Notes under the pieces: model-generated
Database searches by the model: none
Told to the model about the DNA's origin: nothing
Seen by the model: the letters and a program-made list of their open reading frames with translations, nothing else
Position numbers and translations under genes: made by a program
In this document: in pieces, positions 6,825-14,963 of the stretch
How the letters are laid out: every line of letters begins with the position of its first letter
Numbering within the stretch: position 1 is the stretch's first letter
Assembly (NCBI GenBank): GCA_032334235.1
Contig: JAVSGI010000003.1
Location: forward strand, 310,001-374,000
Direction of reading: 5' to 3'
From: Paracoccaceae bacterium Fryx2
Lineage (GTDB): Bacteria > Pseudomonadota > Alphaproteobacteria > Rhodobacterales > Rhodobacteraceae
DNA: 64,000 nucleotides

Positions 6825-8000
6825 TCAAGAAGGCAGCGGTTCGGTGCCCTTGTCCAGCAGGGTCAGATAGGCGGAGTAGGCGAAGATGCGGCCCCGTTGC
6901 CTGCCCGTGGTTTCGCGTACGATCCCGGCCTCCCGCAGGTGATCGAGAGCCGCCCCGACCGTCGGAAACGACATTTCCAACGCCTTTGACGCCGACTGGG
7001 TCGTCAGGATCGGGCGGCTTTGCAGCAGGTCATGGACGCGCAACGCGGAAGGGGCGGCCCGGCCAAGGCGGTTGATCTTCTGGCGGTCGGCATCGAAGAG
7101 GGCGAAGAGTTCCCTTGCGGTGTCGGCAGCCTGCTCGGCGGTTTCGGCCACGCCGGTCAGGAAGAATTCCATCCACGCTTCCCATGCCCCCGCCTGCCGA
7201 ACCTCCTGCAACAGCCGGTAGTAATCATCCCGCCGCGATTTCAGGAACAGGCTGAGATAGAGGATCGGCTCGCGCAGCACGCCAGCCTCGCACAAGATCA
7301 GCGTGATCAGCAACCGACCAAGCCGACCATTACCATCCAGAAACGGGTGGATCGTCTCGAACTGCACATGGGCCAGCCCCGCCCTGATCAGCGGCGGCAT
7401 GCCCGGGTCGTCGCTGTGCAAAAAACGTTCGAAAGCGTCGAGACAGTCCGGCAGCCGGTCGGGCGGCGGCGGCACGAACAGGGCATTGCCGGGACGCGTG
7501 CCACCGATCCAGTTCTGTGACCGCCGGAACTCACCGGGTTGCTTTGAAGCGCCGCGACCGGATTTCAGCAGGATATCGTGCATCTCGCGGATCAGCCTGA
7601 GCGACAGGGGAAACCCGCCGCGCATGCGCCGGACACCATGCTCGATGGCGGCGACATAGTTCGAAACCTCGGTCACATCGTCGATGGCGACTTGCGGGAT
7701 TTCGTCGCTTTCGAACAACAGCAGGTCCGACAACGACGACTGCGTGCCTTCGATCTGCGATGACAGCAGCGCCTCCTTGCGGACATACATGAACAGGAAC
7801 ATTGGTGTGGACGGCAGGATCGTGGTCACGCCATCCAGCCGTCCCACGGCTGCCGTTGCCCGGTCGTAGAGCCTGAGGATCGGCGCGAGGTCGAGCGGCG
7901 GCACGGGCGGTAAAGGTGCCGGAACATACGCCCGAACCTTCTCACCCCCAGCGACAGTCTCGATATGCGTGCCGAGGCGGGTCTGTTCCGGTGTTGGCAT
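6825..8000 (-). CDS. Fic family protein with winged-helix C-terminus (391 aa)
   Basis: Fic enzymes transfer AMP or a related group from a nucleotide to protein hydroxyls. The catalytic motif HPFLDGNGRLGR is complete at 218-229. An N-terminal inhibitory helix with SSQIEG (residues 80-85) fits the [ST]xxxE[GN] rule, so activity is probably autoinhibited. The last 80 residues (ILTTQSASKALEMSFPTVG) look like a helix-turn-helix. The ATG at 8000 is chosen for the typical N-terminus and an AAAGGA upstream, although the frame is open to 8297. The TTAAAGG repeats just upstream suggest autoregulation. It could be a defence, toxin-like or host-modifying factor of the element. Confidence 0.82.
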   Translation of the reverse strand: MPTPEQTRLGTHIETVAGGEKVRAYVPAPLPPVPPLDLAPILRLYDRATAAVGRLDGVTTILPSTPMFLFMYVRKEALLSSQIEGTQSSLSDLLLFESDEIPQVAIDDVTEVSNYVAAIEHGVRRMRGGFPLSLRLIREMHDILLKSGRGASKQPGEFRRSQNWIGGTRPGNALFVPPPPDRLPDCLDAFERFLHSDDPGMPPLIRAGLAHVQFETIHPFLDGNGRLGRLLITLILCEAGVLREPILYLSLFLKSRRDDYYRLLQEVRQAGAWEAWMEFFLTGVAETAEQAADTARELFALFDADRQKINRLGRAAPSALRVHDLLQSRPILTTQSASKALEMSFPTVGAALDHLREAGIVRETTGRQRGRIFAYSAYLTLLDKGTEPLPS

Positions 8001-8010
8001 CTCGGCACCA

Positions 8011-8060
8011 TCCTTTAATTGGGCATCCTCGTTATTAAAGGATAACGCATGAACCTTTAA
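8011..8060. promoter_or_regulatory. TTAAAGG inverted and direct repeats upstream of fic
   Basis: TCCTTTAAT (8011-8019) and ATTAAAGGA (8034-8042) are a perfect 9-base inverted repeat; a third CCTTTAA lies at 8054-8060. The first arm also contains the AAAGGA that serves as ribosome site for fic on the minus strand. The arrangement fits an operator bound by the Fic protein's own helix-turn-helix, which is inference. Confidence 0.45.
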
Positions 8061-8077
8061 CAAGGAAGCCCGGTTAT

Positions 8078-8506
8078 TCAAACTTCCCGCGCCTGCCGGA
8101 TCACGTGGTTTATCGACCTCCTCGCTGACAATTGCCTTCCGTTCAGCCGCCAGACGATGACTGCGATGCCGTATTGCCAGCGCCGGTTTGCAGTGGCACG
8201 GCTGATGCCGATCTCCCAGCAGACCAGCTTCCACGGCTTGCGGTTGGCGCGCAGCCACAGAAGCCGGGCGTCGCCAGGCTCCAGCCAGCGCAGCCACAGG
8301 AGCGTCTCGTCAGCCTCGGTGATCATTCGCGGTGATGGCAACGGTTTACGCATGCGCGGCTCCTGACCCACCTTGTCGGCGAAGCTGGAGAGGTATTCAG
8401 GCCAGGCGCTGACATAGCCCTGCGGGCGCACCGGTGGCATCGCACGCATGACGTCTGCCGCAAGCTCCAGCCGGTCCGCAACCATGGCGCGGGTCCAGTC
8501 AGCCAT
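8078..8506 (-). CDS. DUF6362 family phage protein (142 aa)
   Basis: The protein carries the features I associate with DUF6362: an N-terminal helical part (ADWTRAMVADRLELAADVM), a PSPRMITEADETLLWLRWL stretch and a C-terminal helix-turn-helix-like section (KLVCWEIGISRATANRRWQY, about residues 96-115). It probably binds DNA; its role is unknown. The ATG at 8506 follows a strong AGGAGGTG site. The 5' end overlaps the upstream small gene by 8 bases. Confidence 0.72.
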   Translation of the reverse strand: MADWTRAMVADRLELAADVMRAMPPVRPQGYVSAWPEYLSSFADKVGQEPRMRKPLPSPRMITEADETLLWLRWLEPGDARLLWLRANRKPWKLVCWEIGISRATANRRWQYGIAVIVWRLNGRQLSARRSINHVIRQAREV

Positions 8507-8708
8507 GGCGCACCTCCTGCCCGGCAGGGCGCTTGCCATACAGTTTCTCGCCAAGCTGGCGGACCAGTGCGCGCTCAGGCCAGGTCAGCCGCTGGTCGTC
8601 GGCAGAGACGGCCAGCACGCCCTGTTCCTGCCAGCCGTCGCGCTTGACCTGATCGGGATCCCGGCGTTGGCCGCCGTAGCCGTGCGGCATGAACAGCATG
8701 CCGGTCAT
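8499..8708 (-). CDS. Hypothetical small phage protein (69 aa)
   Basis: Short basic protein with a central stretch (LAVSADDQRLTWPERALVRQ) that I recall next to DUF6362 in related elements; function is unknown. Its ATG overlaps the stop of the gene upstream (ATGA at 8705-8708), and its end overlaps the start of the DUF6362 gene. It is therefore part of one minus-strand transcript with the replication gene. ATGs at residues 4 and 7 are possible later starts. Confidence 0.55.
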   Translation of the reverse strand: MTGMLFMPHGYGGQRRDPDQVKRDGWQEQGVLAVSADDQRLTWPERALVRQLGEKLYGKRPAGQEVRHG

Positions 8709-9241
8709 GTGGCACCCCCCTTGCTGACCTTCGCCATCGCCTGACGTGCCTGCGTAGCCAAGCGACGGTCCCCGCCGTTGTCGAGATCGATCCGGCTCAG
8801 GCCGGTCTCACGATCGACATGGCTGCTTTCGCTGTGGCGGGCCCAAGAAACAAACGCTCGGCTCATGTTTCTTTGGGACACTTCAAGCGCCGATTGCGCC
8901 GCTGCTGTGATCAGTGGCGCGATGTGCTGGGTGAAGAACGGCAGCCAATCGGTCCTGTTGGGGACAAGAACCTGTTCCACGAGTCCGGCTTCCGTCTCAA
9001 TCAAGACGAATGTCCCGGCAGTTGAACTTGGCCAGAACCGGACCTCGAGCCAGCCCCCTTCGATGCTGCTGTCATCGGTAAGTGGCACGCTGTAGCAACC
9101 AAGCGCCCGTGTGAAGGAGTGGTGCCAGCTGTTACCTTCTTCTTGCCAAAGCCGGTTGGCTTCATGATACCAGTCCGGCAGGTCCACGTCGTAAAGACGC
9201 CCGGCTTCGTAAACGCGCAACGTGTTATAACACATGATCAT
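8705..9241 (-). CDS. Hypothetical protein (178 aa)
   Basis: No known domain is recognised. The protein is soluble, with aromatic-rich N-terminal part (YDVDLPDWYHEANRLW) and a helical C-terminus. Start and stop both overlap neighbours as ATGA (9238-9241 and 8705-8708), so it is coupled to the large replication protein gene upstream and the small gene downstream. ATG at 9235 is an equally good start. Its composition is slightly less GC-rich than its neighbours. Confidence 0.6.
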   Translation of the reverse strand: MIMCYNTLRVYEAGRLYDVDLPDWYHEANRLWQEEGNSWHHSFTRALGCYSVPLTDDSSIEGGWLEVRFWPSSTAGTFVLIETEAGLVEQVLVPNRTDWLPFFTQHIAPLITAAAQSALEVSQRNMSRAFVSWARHSESSHVDRETGLSRIDLDNGGDRRLATQARQAMAKVSKGGAT

Positions 9242-12200
9242 TCTTCCTCTGTGTGTGGGTAGTTTGTGAACGTGGGGTTCGGCTTTGCTGCCTCCAGACG
9301 GGCTGCCAGCGCATCGAGGGCGGCGCGGCGCGTGGCGAGGACGGCCTGCATGCTGGCGGTCAGGCGGGATTCGAGGGCGTCGAGACGCTCGGCGTCGGGC
9401 TGCTCCGGCGCATCTTGCGCAGCGATGTCACATGGCGTTACCTCGAAGCTCGCCAGAGGCCCAAGGCGGTTGGTCAGCCAGGCTTCGGGATCAGGAATGC
9501 GGGCGAGATCGACGGGGGCGATACGGGCGCGGTGGCCGGGACCCTCGGGGCGGTAGGTCACCTCCGCAGAGGAGTGTGACATTTGGCTATTATAGAGATC
9601 CCTATAATAGCCAAATGTCACACTCCTCGCCCGATCTTGCCGGGCTGCCTCGGCCGAGGGCCAGAGGTTCGGGAAGCAGGCGGCCATGTCTGCTGCATTG
9701 TCGAGCACGATGCCTGCGAGCGCCATCAGGTCGCGCCGGGTCGGCTTGAGGTCGGACCATGGCACGAGTTCGTCCACCGTCACGGGCAGGACGACGTCGG
9801 CGAGGATGTCGATCCCGAGTGGGGTGTCCACCGTCCGGTTGACGCCGCGCCCACGCCCCATCGCCTGGATCAGTTCGCCCTCGCAGATGCTCCAGCGGAC
9901 TGCCTCGGCGATCGGGTCGGCGTGGGTCTCCATGGCGAGGGGGGCAGTCCGGTCGCCCGCGAGGCGCAAGCGTCGCTCGGCCATGGGATACCACCAGCCC
10001 GCATCCTCCGGGTTCGGGGCGGGCACGCTGCCGGTCAGCGCCATGGCGATGAGCTCTACTGTGCGCGGCGCGGGCAGCGTGCGGCCCAGCACGATCAGGC
10101 CGCCGATGTCGCCCCAGCGGTCGAGCCCGCTCAGTGCGTTGAAATGCACCGCCTCCACGCGGGGCGGCAGACCGGCCGCCCGCAGCGCGTCGATCGCGGC
10201 CTTCTGGCCGACGACCAGCAGATCGATGCGCGCGCCGGGGCGGCGGCACTGACGGGCGCGCAGCGCAATCCAGGCGGCAAGGTCGCGCAAACGGCTTGCG
10301 GCGGTCTTGCGGTCGCGCTCCGGCGCGTCCGGTCCGGGCGTCAGCCCACGGGCTGAGGTCGGGCTGCCGGTGACCTGGCGGATGCGGACATGGGGCTGGC
10401 GCGCGACAACGGGCGCGCCGATGTCGATCAGCGGCAGGTAGGTCTGGACCAGTTCGGGGCGTAGCGTGGCATCGAGATGCAGGATCGGTGCCTCGGCCGC
10501 CCAGCCCGCGCGCAGACGGCTGCGCCAGCGCAGGCGCAGGGCGCGGACCGAACCGGCGTCGGTGCGCTCATGGCCGAGTTCGGCACCGGCGGCATCGTGG
10601 CCATTCTCCAGCGCCTCGGCGAGGATCAGCCAAAGCGTGGCGCAGCGCCCCGGCGGCGCCCATGGCTCACCCGGGGGCGGCAGGACCTTGTCGATCCGCT
10701 TGCGCCGTTCGACGGATGACATACCCGGCAACAATCCGGCATCGCGCATCCGGCGGCGTTCCAGCCTCGCGGCGGCACGACAATCCTCGGGGGTGAGACC
10801 TACGGCTTCCAGAAGCCCGACGCGCAGGGGCCCGGGTTCCGCGACCTGCAGCGCCTTCCACAACCGGGTGCGGGCAGCGACGAGGTCCGCCGTGGCACCC
10901 ATGTCGATCTTGCCCTTGGCCCCGTAGCAGACCAGCGAGCTCCGCCCCGGTTCCAGCCCGTCCTGAGTCAAGGTGGCCTTGCCGTCGAGGCCGCGCAGGC
11001 CCGATTGCCAGAAGGCCTCGTCGATGACGAGGAGCCCGACGGTGCCGATGGCCTCGGGCTTCATGTGGAACAGGCTGTCATGGGCGCAGACGACGACCTG
11101 CGCAGCCTGTGCGATAGCCTTCTGCCGCTGATAACCGCAGGCGTGGAAATGCGCGCAGAGGTGCAACTCGCCGCCGCGCTTGACCTTGCAGCAACTCTGT
11201 TCAACCGGATGCTCGATCTCCAGCGCGTCGAAGGTCGCCTCGCTGTCAAGGCACATGAGCTGGTTCGGGTTATCGGGCGAGGGATCGGGCGCGGTGCGGC
11301 CTTTCCAGAGCATGGCGCGCAGGCCAAGGCCCGCGAAGACTGTCACCTGTTCAGCGCCGAGGTCATGGCGCGGCACGGCATAGACGACCTTGCGCCCGTC
11401 CAACCCGCCCGAGGCGAGGAGGTCAGCGATGGCGGCGCGGGCGCGCGATGTCTTGCCGAGGCCCACATCGACTGGCAGGCCGAGCAGCGGCGGTAGTGGG
11501 GCCCACGCCACCAGGTTGAAATCTAGCGGATCGCGGTCCTCAGCCGCGTCCTGTGCCGCCTCGCGGGCGACCTCGACGGCGGTCCAATAGGCAGGCACGG
11601 CGGCCATGAAGCGCGAAATGGCGTCCGCGAGTGTCGCGCGGGCTTGGTCCGGCGTCAGGAATGGTGCCGGGTATGTCGGCGGCGGTAGCGGGATCTTCGC
11701 CGCGACCGCCACGAGGGCCACGACCGCCTCCGGACCTGCGGCACAGAACAGATCGTTGGCGTCGCCCGGAGCTTCGGGCACAGCAATGCGGGCATCGACG
11801 GCAAGGGCGGCCTTGCGCGCACCATCGACGCCGGGGTTGGTGTCGCGGTCGGGCCTGGCGTCATTGTCGGCGAACAATACGAGATCGGCGTTGGGGAGGC
11901 GGCTGCGCAGCGCCTCTGTCACCGGCAGCAGGTTGCCCGCATCCATCGCGGCGATGACGGTGTGGCCGGTTGCCATGTGTAGGCTGGCCCCGGTGGCCCA
12001 GCCTTCACAGATCAGGATCGGACCGGTGGGGTCAGCGATGGAAGCCGGGTCTGCCCCGATGACGCAGAAATGCCCGCGCTTGGCACCGCCCGCAAGAAAT
12101 CGCTTGGCCCCGTCAGGGGCGATTGTCTCGAGGCTGTGAAGATGGCCATCCGCATCCTGAAGCGGCACGACCAGGTGCCCGCAGGCATCAGCGCGCAAGG

Positions 12201-12723
12201 CCAGCGGCCGGACCTGCTTGCCAGTGAGATAGGGATGACCCTCGGGGGCCGGATGCGCCATCGCCCAGATCCGTGCGGCGCGGGCGGCGGCTCTTGCGGC
12301 GGGGGTCGCGGCGTCCGGCTCGGGCGCGCCGGAGGCGGCACTAACCGGCTCGGCAGAGACAGAGGCGCCGCGCGGGCTGATCAGACTATCCGTCGCAGGA
12401 CGCGTCGCCCGCTTGGCGATGCGCGGGTGCATCCCGAAATCGCCCGCCACGCCGATGCGATCACCGATCCAGTGCAGGGCTTCGTGACGGTTCAGTCCAC
12501 GAAGGCGGCAGACAAGATCGACCAGCCCGCCGCCGATCCCTGCCTCGTGGTCGAACCACATCCCGGCCTTCGGACCGGCGATCACGACCGCCAGGCTGCC
12601 CTTGGTGCCCCAGCGCCATTCCTGGCCTGCACGCACACTCGGCTTGCCCAAGAGCTCGACCGCAAGCTCCTGCGCCCGTGCCCGCAACTCGGCATCGAAG
12701 GCCTGCCAGTCCCGCCCGCTCAT
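9238..12723 (-). CDS. Phage replication protein: Toprim primase-like domain with helicase-like domain (1161 aa)
   Basis: The N-terminal part (residues 1-230) resembles CHC2/DUF7146-type primase regions. A Toprim domain follows, with EGWATG at 240-245 and DND at 286-288. A helicase-like part has GLGKT at 421-425 (motif I) and DEAF at 567-570 (motif II). Between these motifs cysteines at about 510, 511, 522 and 528 could bind a metal or Fe-S cluster. It likely primes and unwinds phage DNA. The ATG at 12723 fits the domain start; the frame is open to 12906. A perfect 27-base-arm inverted repeat lies in the 3' part (about residues 1032-1052). Downstream genes overlap by ATGA. Confidence 0.8.
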   Translation of the reverse strand: MSGRDWQAFDAELRARAQELAVELLGKPSVRAGQEWRWGTKGSLAVVIAGPKAGMWFDHEAGIGGGLVDLVCRLRGLNRHEALHWIGDRIGVAGDFGMHPRIAKRATRPATDSLISPRGASVSAEPVSAASGAPEPDAATPAARAAARAARIWAMAHPAPEGHPYLTGKQVRPLALRADACGHLVVPLQDADGHLHSLETIAPDGAKRFLAGGAKRGHFCVIGADPASIADPTGPILICEGWATGASLHMATGHTVIAAMDAGNLLPVTEALRSRLPNADLVLFADNDARPDRDTNPGVDGARKAALAVDARIAVPEAPGDANDLFCAAGPEAVVALVAVAAKIPLPPPTYPAPFLTPDQARATLADAISRFMAAVPAYWTAVEVAREAAQDAAEDRDPLDFNLVAWAPLPPLLGLPVDVGLGKTSRARAAIADLLASGGLDGRKVVYAVPRHDLGAEQVTVFAGLGLRAMLWKGRTAPDPSPDNPNQLMCLDSEATFDALEIEHPVEQSCCKVKRGGELHLCAHFHACGYQRQKAIAQAAQVVVCAHDSLFHMKPEAIGTVGLLVIDEAFWQSGLRGLDGKATLTQDGLEPGRSSLVCYGAKGKIDMGATADLVAARTRLWKALQVAEPGPLRVGLLEAVGLTPEDCRAAARLERRRMRDAGLLPGMSSVERRKRIDKVLPPPGEPWAPPGRCATLWLILAEALENGHDAAGAELGHERTDAGSVRALRLRWRSRLRAGWAAEAPILHLDATLRPELVQTYLPLIDIGAPVVARQPHVRIRQVTGSPTSARGLTPGPDAPERDRKTAASRLRDLAAWIALRARQCRRPGARIDLLVVGQKAAIDALRAAGLPPRVEAVHFNALSGLDRWGDIGGLIVLGRTLPAPRTVELIAMALTGSVPAPNPEDAGWWYPMAERRLRLAGDRTAPLAMETHADPIAEAVRWSICEGELIQAMGRGRGVNRTVDTPLGIDILADVVLPVTVDELVPWSDLKPTRRDLMALAGIVLDNAADMAACFPNLWPSAEAARQDRARSVTFGYYRDLYNSQMSHSSAEVTYRPEGPGHRARIAPVDLARIPDPEAWLTNRLGPLASFEVTPCDIAAQDAPEQPDAERLDALESRLTASMQAVLATRRAALDALAARLEAAKPNPTFTNYPHTEEE
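9569..9628. repeat. Perfect inverted repeat, 27-base arms, inside the replication gene
   Basis: Positions 9569-9595 pair without mismatch with 9602-9628 around the 6-base loop AGATCC. The arms are AT-rich inside (CTATTATAG) and GC-rich outside, unlike the surrounding coding DNA. Because of the symmetry both strands can encode the same peptide (VTFGYYRD). The coding frame runs through it without interruption. It may be a replication origin hairpin, a protein binding site or an inserted palindromic element. Confidence 0.75.
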
Positions 12724-12888
12724 CGCCGCCCCCGTGCATCGGGCACGCGCGCGCCGGCCAACCCGAGGGCCGTGGCGGTGGCGTGCAGGGGGTGATGCAG
12801 ATTGGCGGACAAGGTGGATCAGAACCGGAGTTGGGGTGTCATTACCCCCCGGTTCTGCCGCCTTCCGGGCCTTGTCCGAAACGTCGGA

Positions 12889-13110
12889 ACCGGTCCACCC
12901 GGTCAAGCGTCACCTCGCCGGAAAGGGTGGAACCCTTCCCGCAAGATGCTGAAATCACGTCAGATAAAGGGTGGACCCCAAGGGGTCAGAAGGGCTGTTC
13001 CGAGGACCGCCCGCCGCCGTCAGGCGAAGGTGGGTGGAACCCTTCCGGGCGTGAATGGGGTGAACGGTTCTACCCACTCGTCGGGGTGTGGCGGGAAGGG
13101 TGGAACCCTC
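12889..13110. repeat. GGGTGGAAC repeat cluster in a 620-base gene-free gap
   Basis: Between the replication gene (5' end at 12723) and the gene starting at 13344 I see no supported gene. GGGTGGAACCCTTCC occurs at 12925-12939 and 13032-13046, GGGTGGAACCCTC at 13098-13110, GGGTGGACCCC at 12969-12979, and inverted or degenerate half-sites at 12891-12899 and about 13057-13074. The same motif forms a palindrome at 19361-19381. The cluster may be an operator or iteron region controlling the divergent genes on either side. Confidence 0.55.
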
Positions 13111-13343
13111 GACGGGGGGCACAGGAAACGCACGCGAAAGAAGCCACGTAGGGGTGATCCCGGCCCAAGATTCCGCTCCCCGATAATCGCAAGCCTCTCA
13201 AATCGCCCAATTCCCAAACGCGATTCCCCTGTCTCTGGTCCGAGGATTGCCTTAATTGTCAGAACCGGTGTCGTCCCGGGGGTCATTGCGGGTGCATGCC
13301 AGAGATAGGGCCTTGGGGCTCTGGGAAATTCGGAGGGTGTGCA

Positions 13344-14747
13344 GTGAGCAAGGTGAGGGGAAATGCCGACGGCGTCGTCGAATGGTCGCGCCGCGATCCT
13401 TGGCGGGAACGCATGGTCGAGATGGTAGAAAAGCACTTCCGCAAGGCCTGCGATCTGAACGACATCGACATTCACGACCTGGACGATGTCATCGGGGATG
13501 CGGGCATGGTTGCAGTGAACTGCGCCTTCGAGGATTGTTGCACCACAGTCTGGGAGGACGGCAGCAATCTGTGCGCCGATTATCTCAAGCGGCGCGGCTG
13601 GAAGGAAACCGTGATAAACCGCGCCTATATCGAGGCGCTGCGCGACTCGGTCATGACACTGTACGAAGTGATCGATGTGCGACCGGGCGAAAGTTTCATT
13701 GCCCGTGACCTCGTACGCGGTGGTGATCCCGTCCGCGTTTGCGAACGCACCGCGACGAAGACGCTGGTTGTCTGGGACATCGTTGCAACCCGGATCGTGA
13801 CGGTACGCGGGGTGGTGCAGATGACCGGCGCGGTTTTGCCGATCGGCCGGGACCTGGCGGAAGATATGCTGGGCCTGCTGCGCCGCACCAAGGTGCGCGC
13901 CTCGGGCATGGCTGCCGAAACCTACGGGGCTGTTGACCCTGCCTTTAGCGCTCAACTGGAGGCCGAACTGACCGACGACGAGCAGCTACTTCGCGCAGGT
14001 GCTGCCACCATCACCACGCTCTGGCTGAATGACGCAATCCGCCGCTATCTCGCCCCGCCACCGCAACTGGCCAACACCGATGGCGAGCCGATGGCGTTCG
14101 TCACACTGCATTACCGGCTTGCCCCGAACGCCACGGCGGCGGCCATCGCCGAGGCCGTGGCCAGGGTTCCCGACCTTCGCGCCGATGACGACGGCGCGCA
14201 CTGGACTTGGTTCGCGCCTGCAAAACTCGCCAGCAAGGCTCGCAAGCGCCAGGGCGGCGATGATCCCGATGTCGGTCGCACGATCCACGGCGGCGTCGCC
14301 TTGAACGACGGAAAGCTGGAAGTCCGGGTAAACTCCGAGGCGCGGGCCGCGCGCATCCGCGCCTTGCTGGCGCCCGCACTCGCCGGACTGGTGCGGGAAC
14401 CGCTGATCGAACGCATGACGGTCGAACAGGCCATGGCGCAAGCCCAGCGGGCCAAGGAACCGGCACCTCGGAGCCTCGAAGGTGGTGCGGGCGCGGCCGA
14501 TTTGCGCAAGGTGGTTCACGAGGTCCTGGACCGCCAGTACCGCAAGACCCTGAACGCGCCGGTGCCGATGCTGGACGGCAAGAGCCCGCAGCAGGCCGTG
14601 CGCAGCGCGAAAGGTCGGATTGCCGCCGCCAACTGGCTGAAGGTGTTCGAGCAGAACACGGCACGTCTGCCTGCGGACGATCCGATGCGCGACTACGATT
14701 TCGGCTGGATGTGGGACAAGCTCGGGATAGCCGACCTGCGGTCATGA
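13344..14747 (+). CDS. Hypothetical protein with MbcA/ParS/Xre-like C-terminal region (467 aa)
   Basis: Large soluble protein. The last 80 residues (PVPMLDGKSPQQAVRSAKGR, later YDFGWMWDKLG) resemble the toxin-binding C-terminal domain of the MbcA/ParS/Xre group. The segment near residues 115-165 (ARDLVRGGDPVRV) is like proteins carrying that domain with SEC-C motifs, but no zinc-binding SEC-C tail is visible. No matching toxin is adjacent. A GTG start at 13344 is preferred because GGAGG lies eight bases upstream; an ATG at 13296 is in frame. The exact function is unknown. Confidence 0.6.
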   Translation: MSKVRGNADGVVEWSRRDPWRERMVEMVEKHFRKACDLNDIDIHDLDDVIGDAGMVAVNCAFEDCCTTVWEDGSNLCADYLKRRGWKETVINRAYIEALRDSVMTLYEVIDVRPGESFIARDLVRGGDPVRVCERTATKTLVVWDIVATRIVTVRGVVQMTGAVLPIGRDLAEDMLGLLRRTKVRASGMAAETYGAVDPAFSAQLEAELTDDEQLLRAGAATITTLWLNDAIRRYLAPPPQLANTDGEPMAFVTLHYRLAPNATAAAIAEAVARVPDLRADDDGAHWTWFAPAKLASKARKRQGGDDPDVGRTIHGGVALNDGKLEVRVNSEARAARIRALLAPALAGLVREPLIERMTVEQAMAQAQRAKEPAPRSLEGGAGAADLRKVVHEVLDRQYRKTLNAPVPMLDGKSPQQAVRSAKGRIAAANWLKVFEQNTARLPADDPMRDYDFGWMWDKLGIADLRS

Positions 14748-14963
14748 TCCGCATGGATGTCCCCAGGTCTAGGGGCAACACAGGCTGGAAAAGTCTTGGG
14801 GGCGGCAAGAGATTTGCGTGTTTCGCTTGATGGTGGGCATCGATTTCACGGGATCATGGGCAGTCATTTCGCGTGAAGCTGGGCACTGATTTCGCGGGAT
14901 CGCGGGCAGGTCTGGTCGGCAAATTGAGGATAGTTGCGCCTTCAGGAATGAAGGGGTGGCTTG

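Noticed and set aside
6541-6870. Plus-strand open frame of 109 codons in the GGANTCC gap
   Set aside because: It runs over the end of fic, has no ribosome site and no family features.
9583-10356. 257-codon plus-strand frame opposite the replication gene
   Set aside because: Shadow frame rich in Arg, His and Gly. Its apparent similarity to the minus-strand protein (VTFGYYRD) is explained by the palindrome at 9569-9628.
12802-13308. Plus-strand open frame of 168 codons in the GGGTGGAAC gap
   Set aside because: The translation is dominated by repeat-derived Gly/Arg segments and has no ribosome site or known domain.
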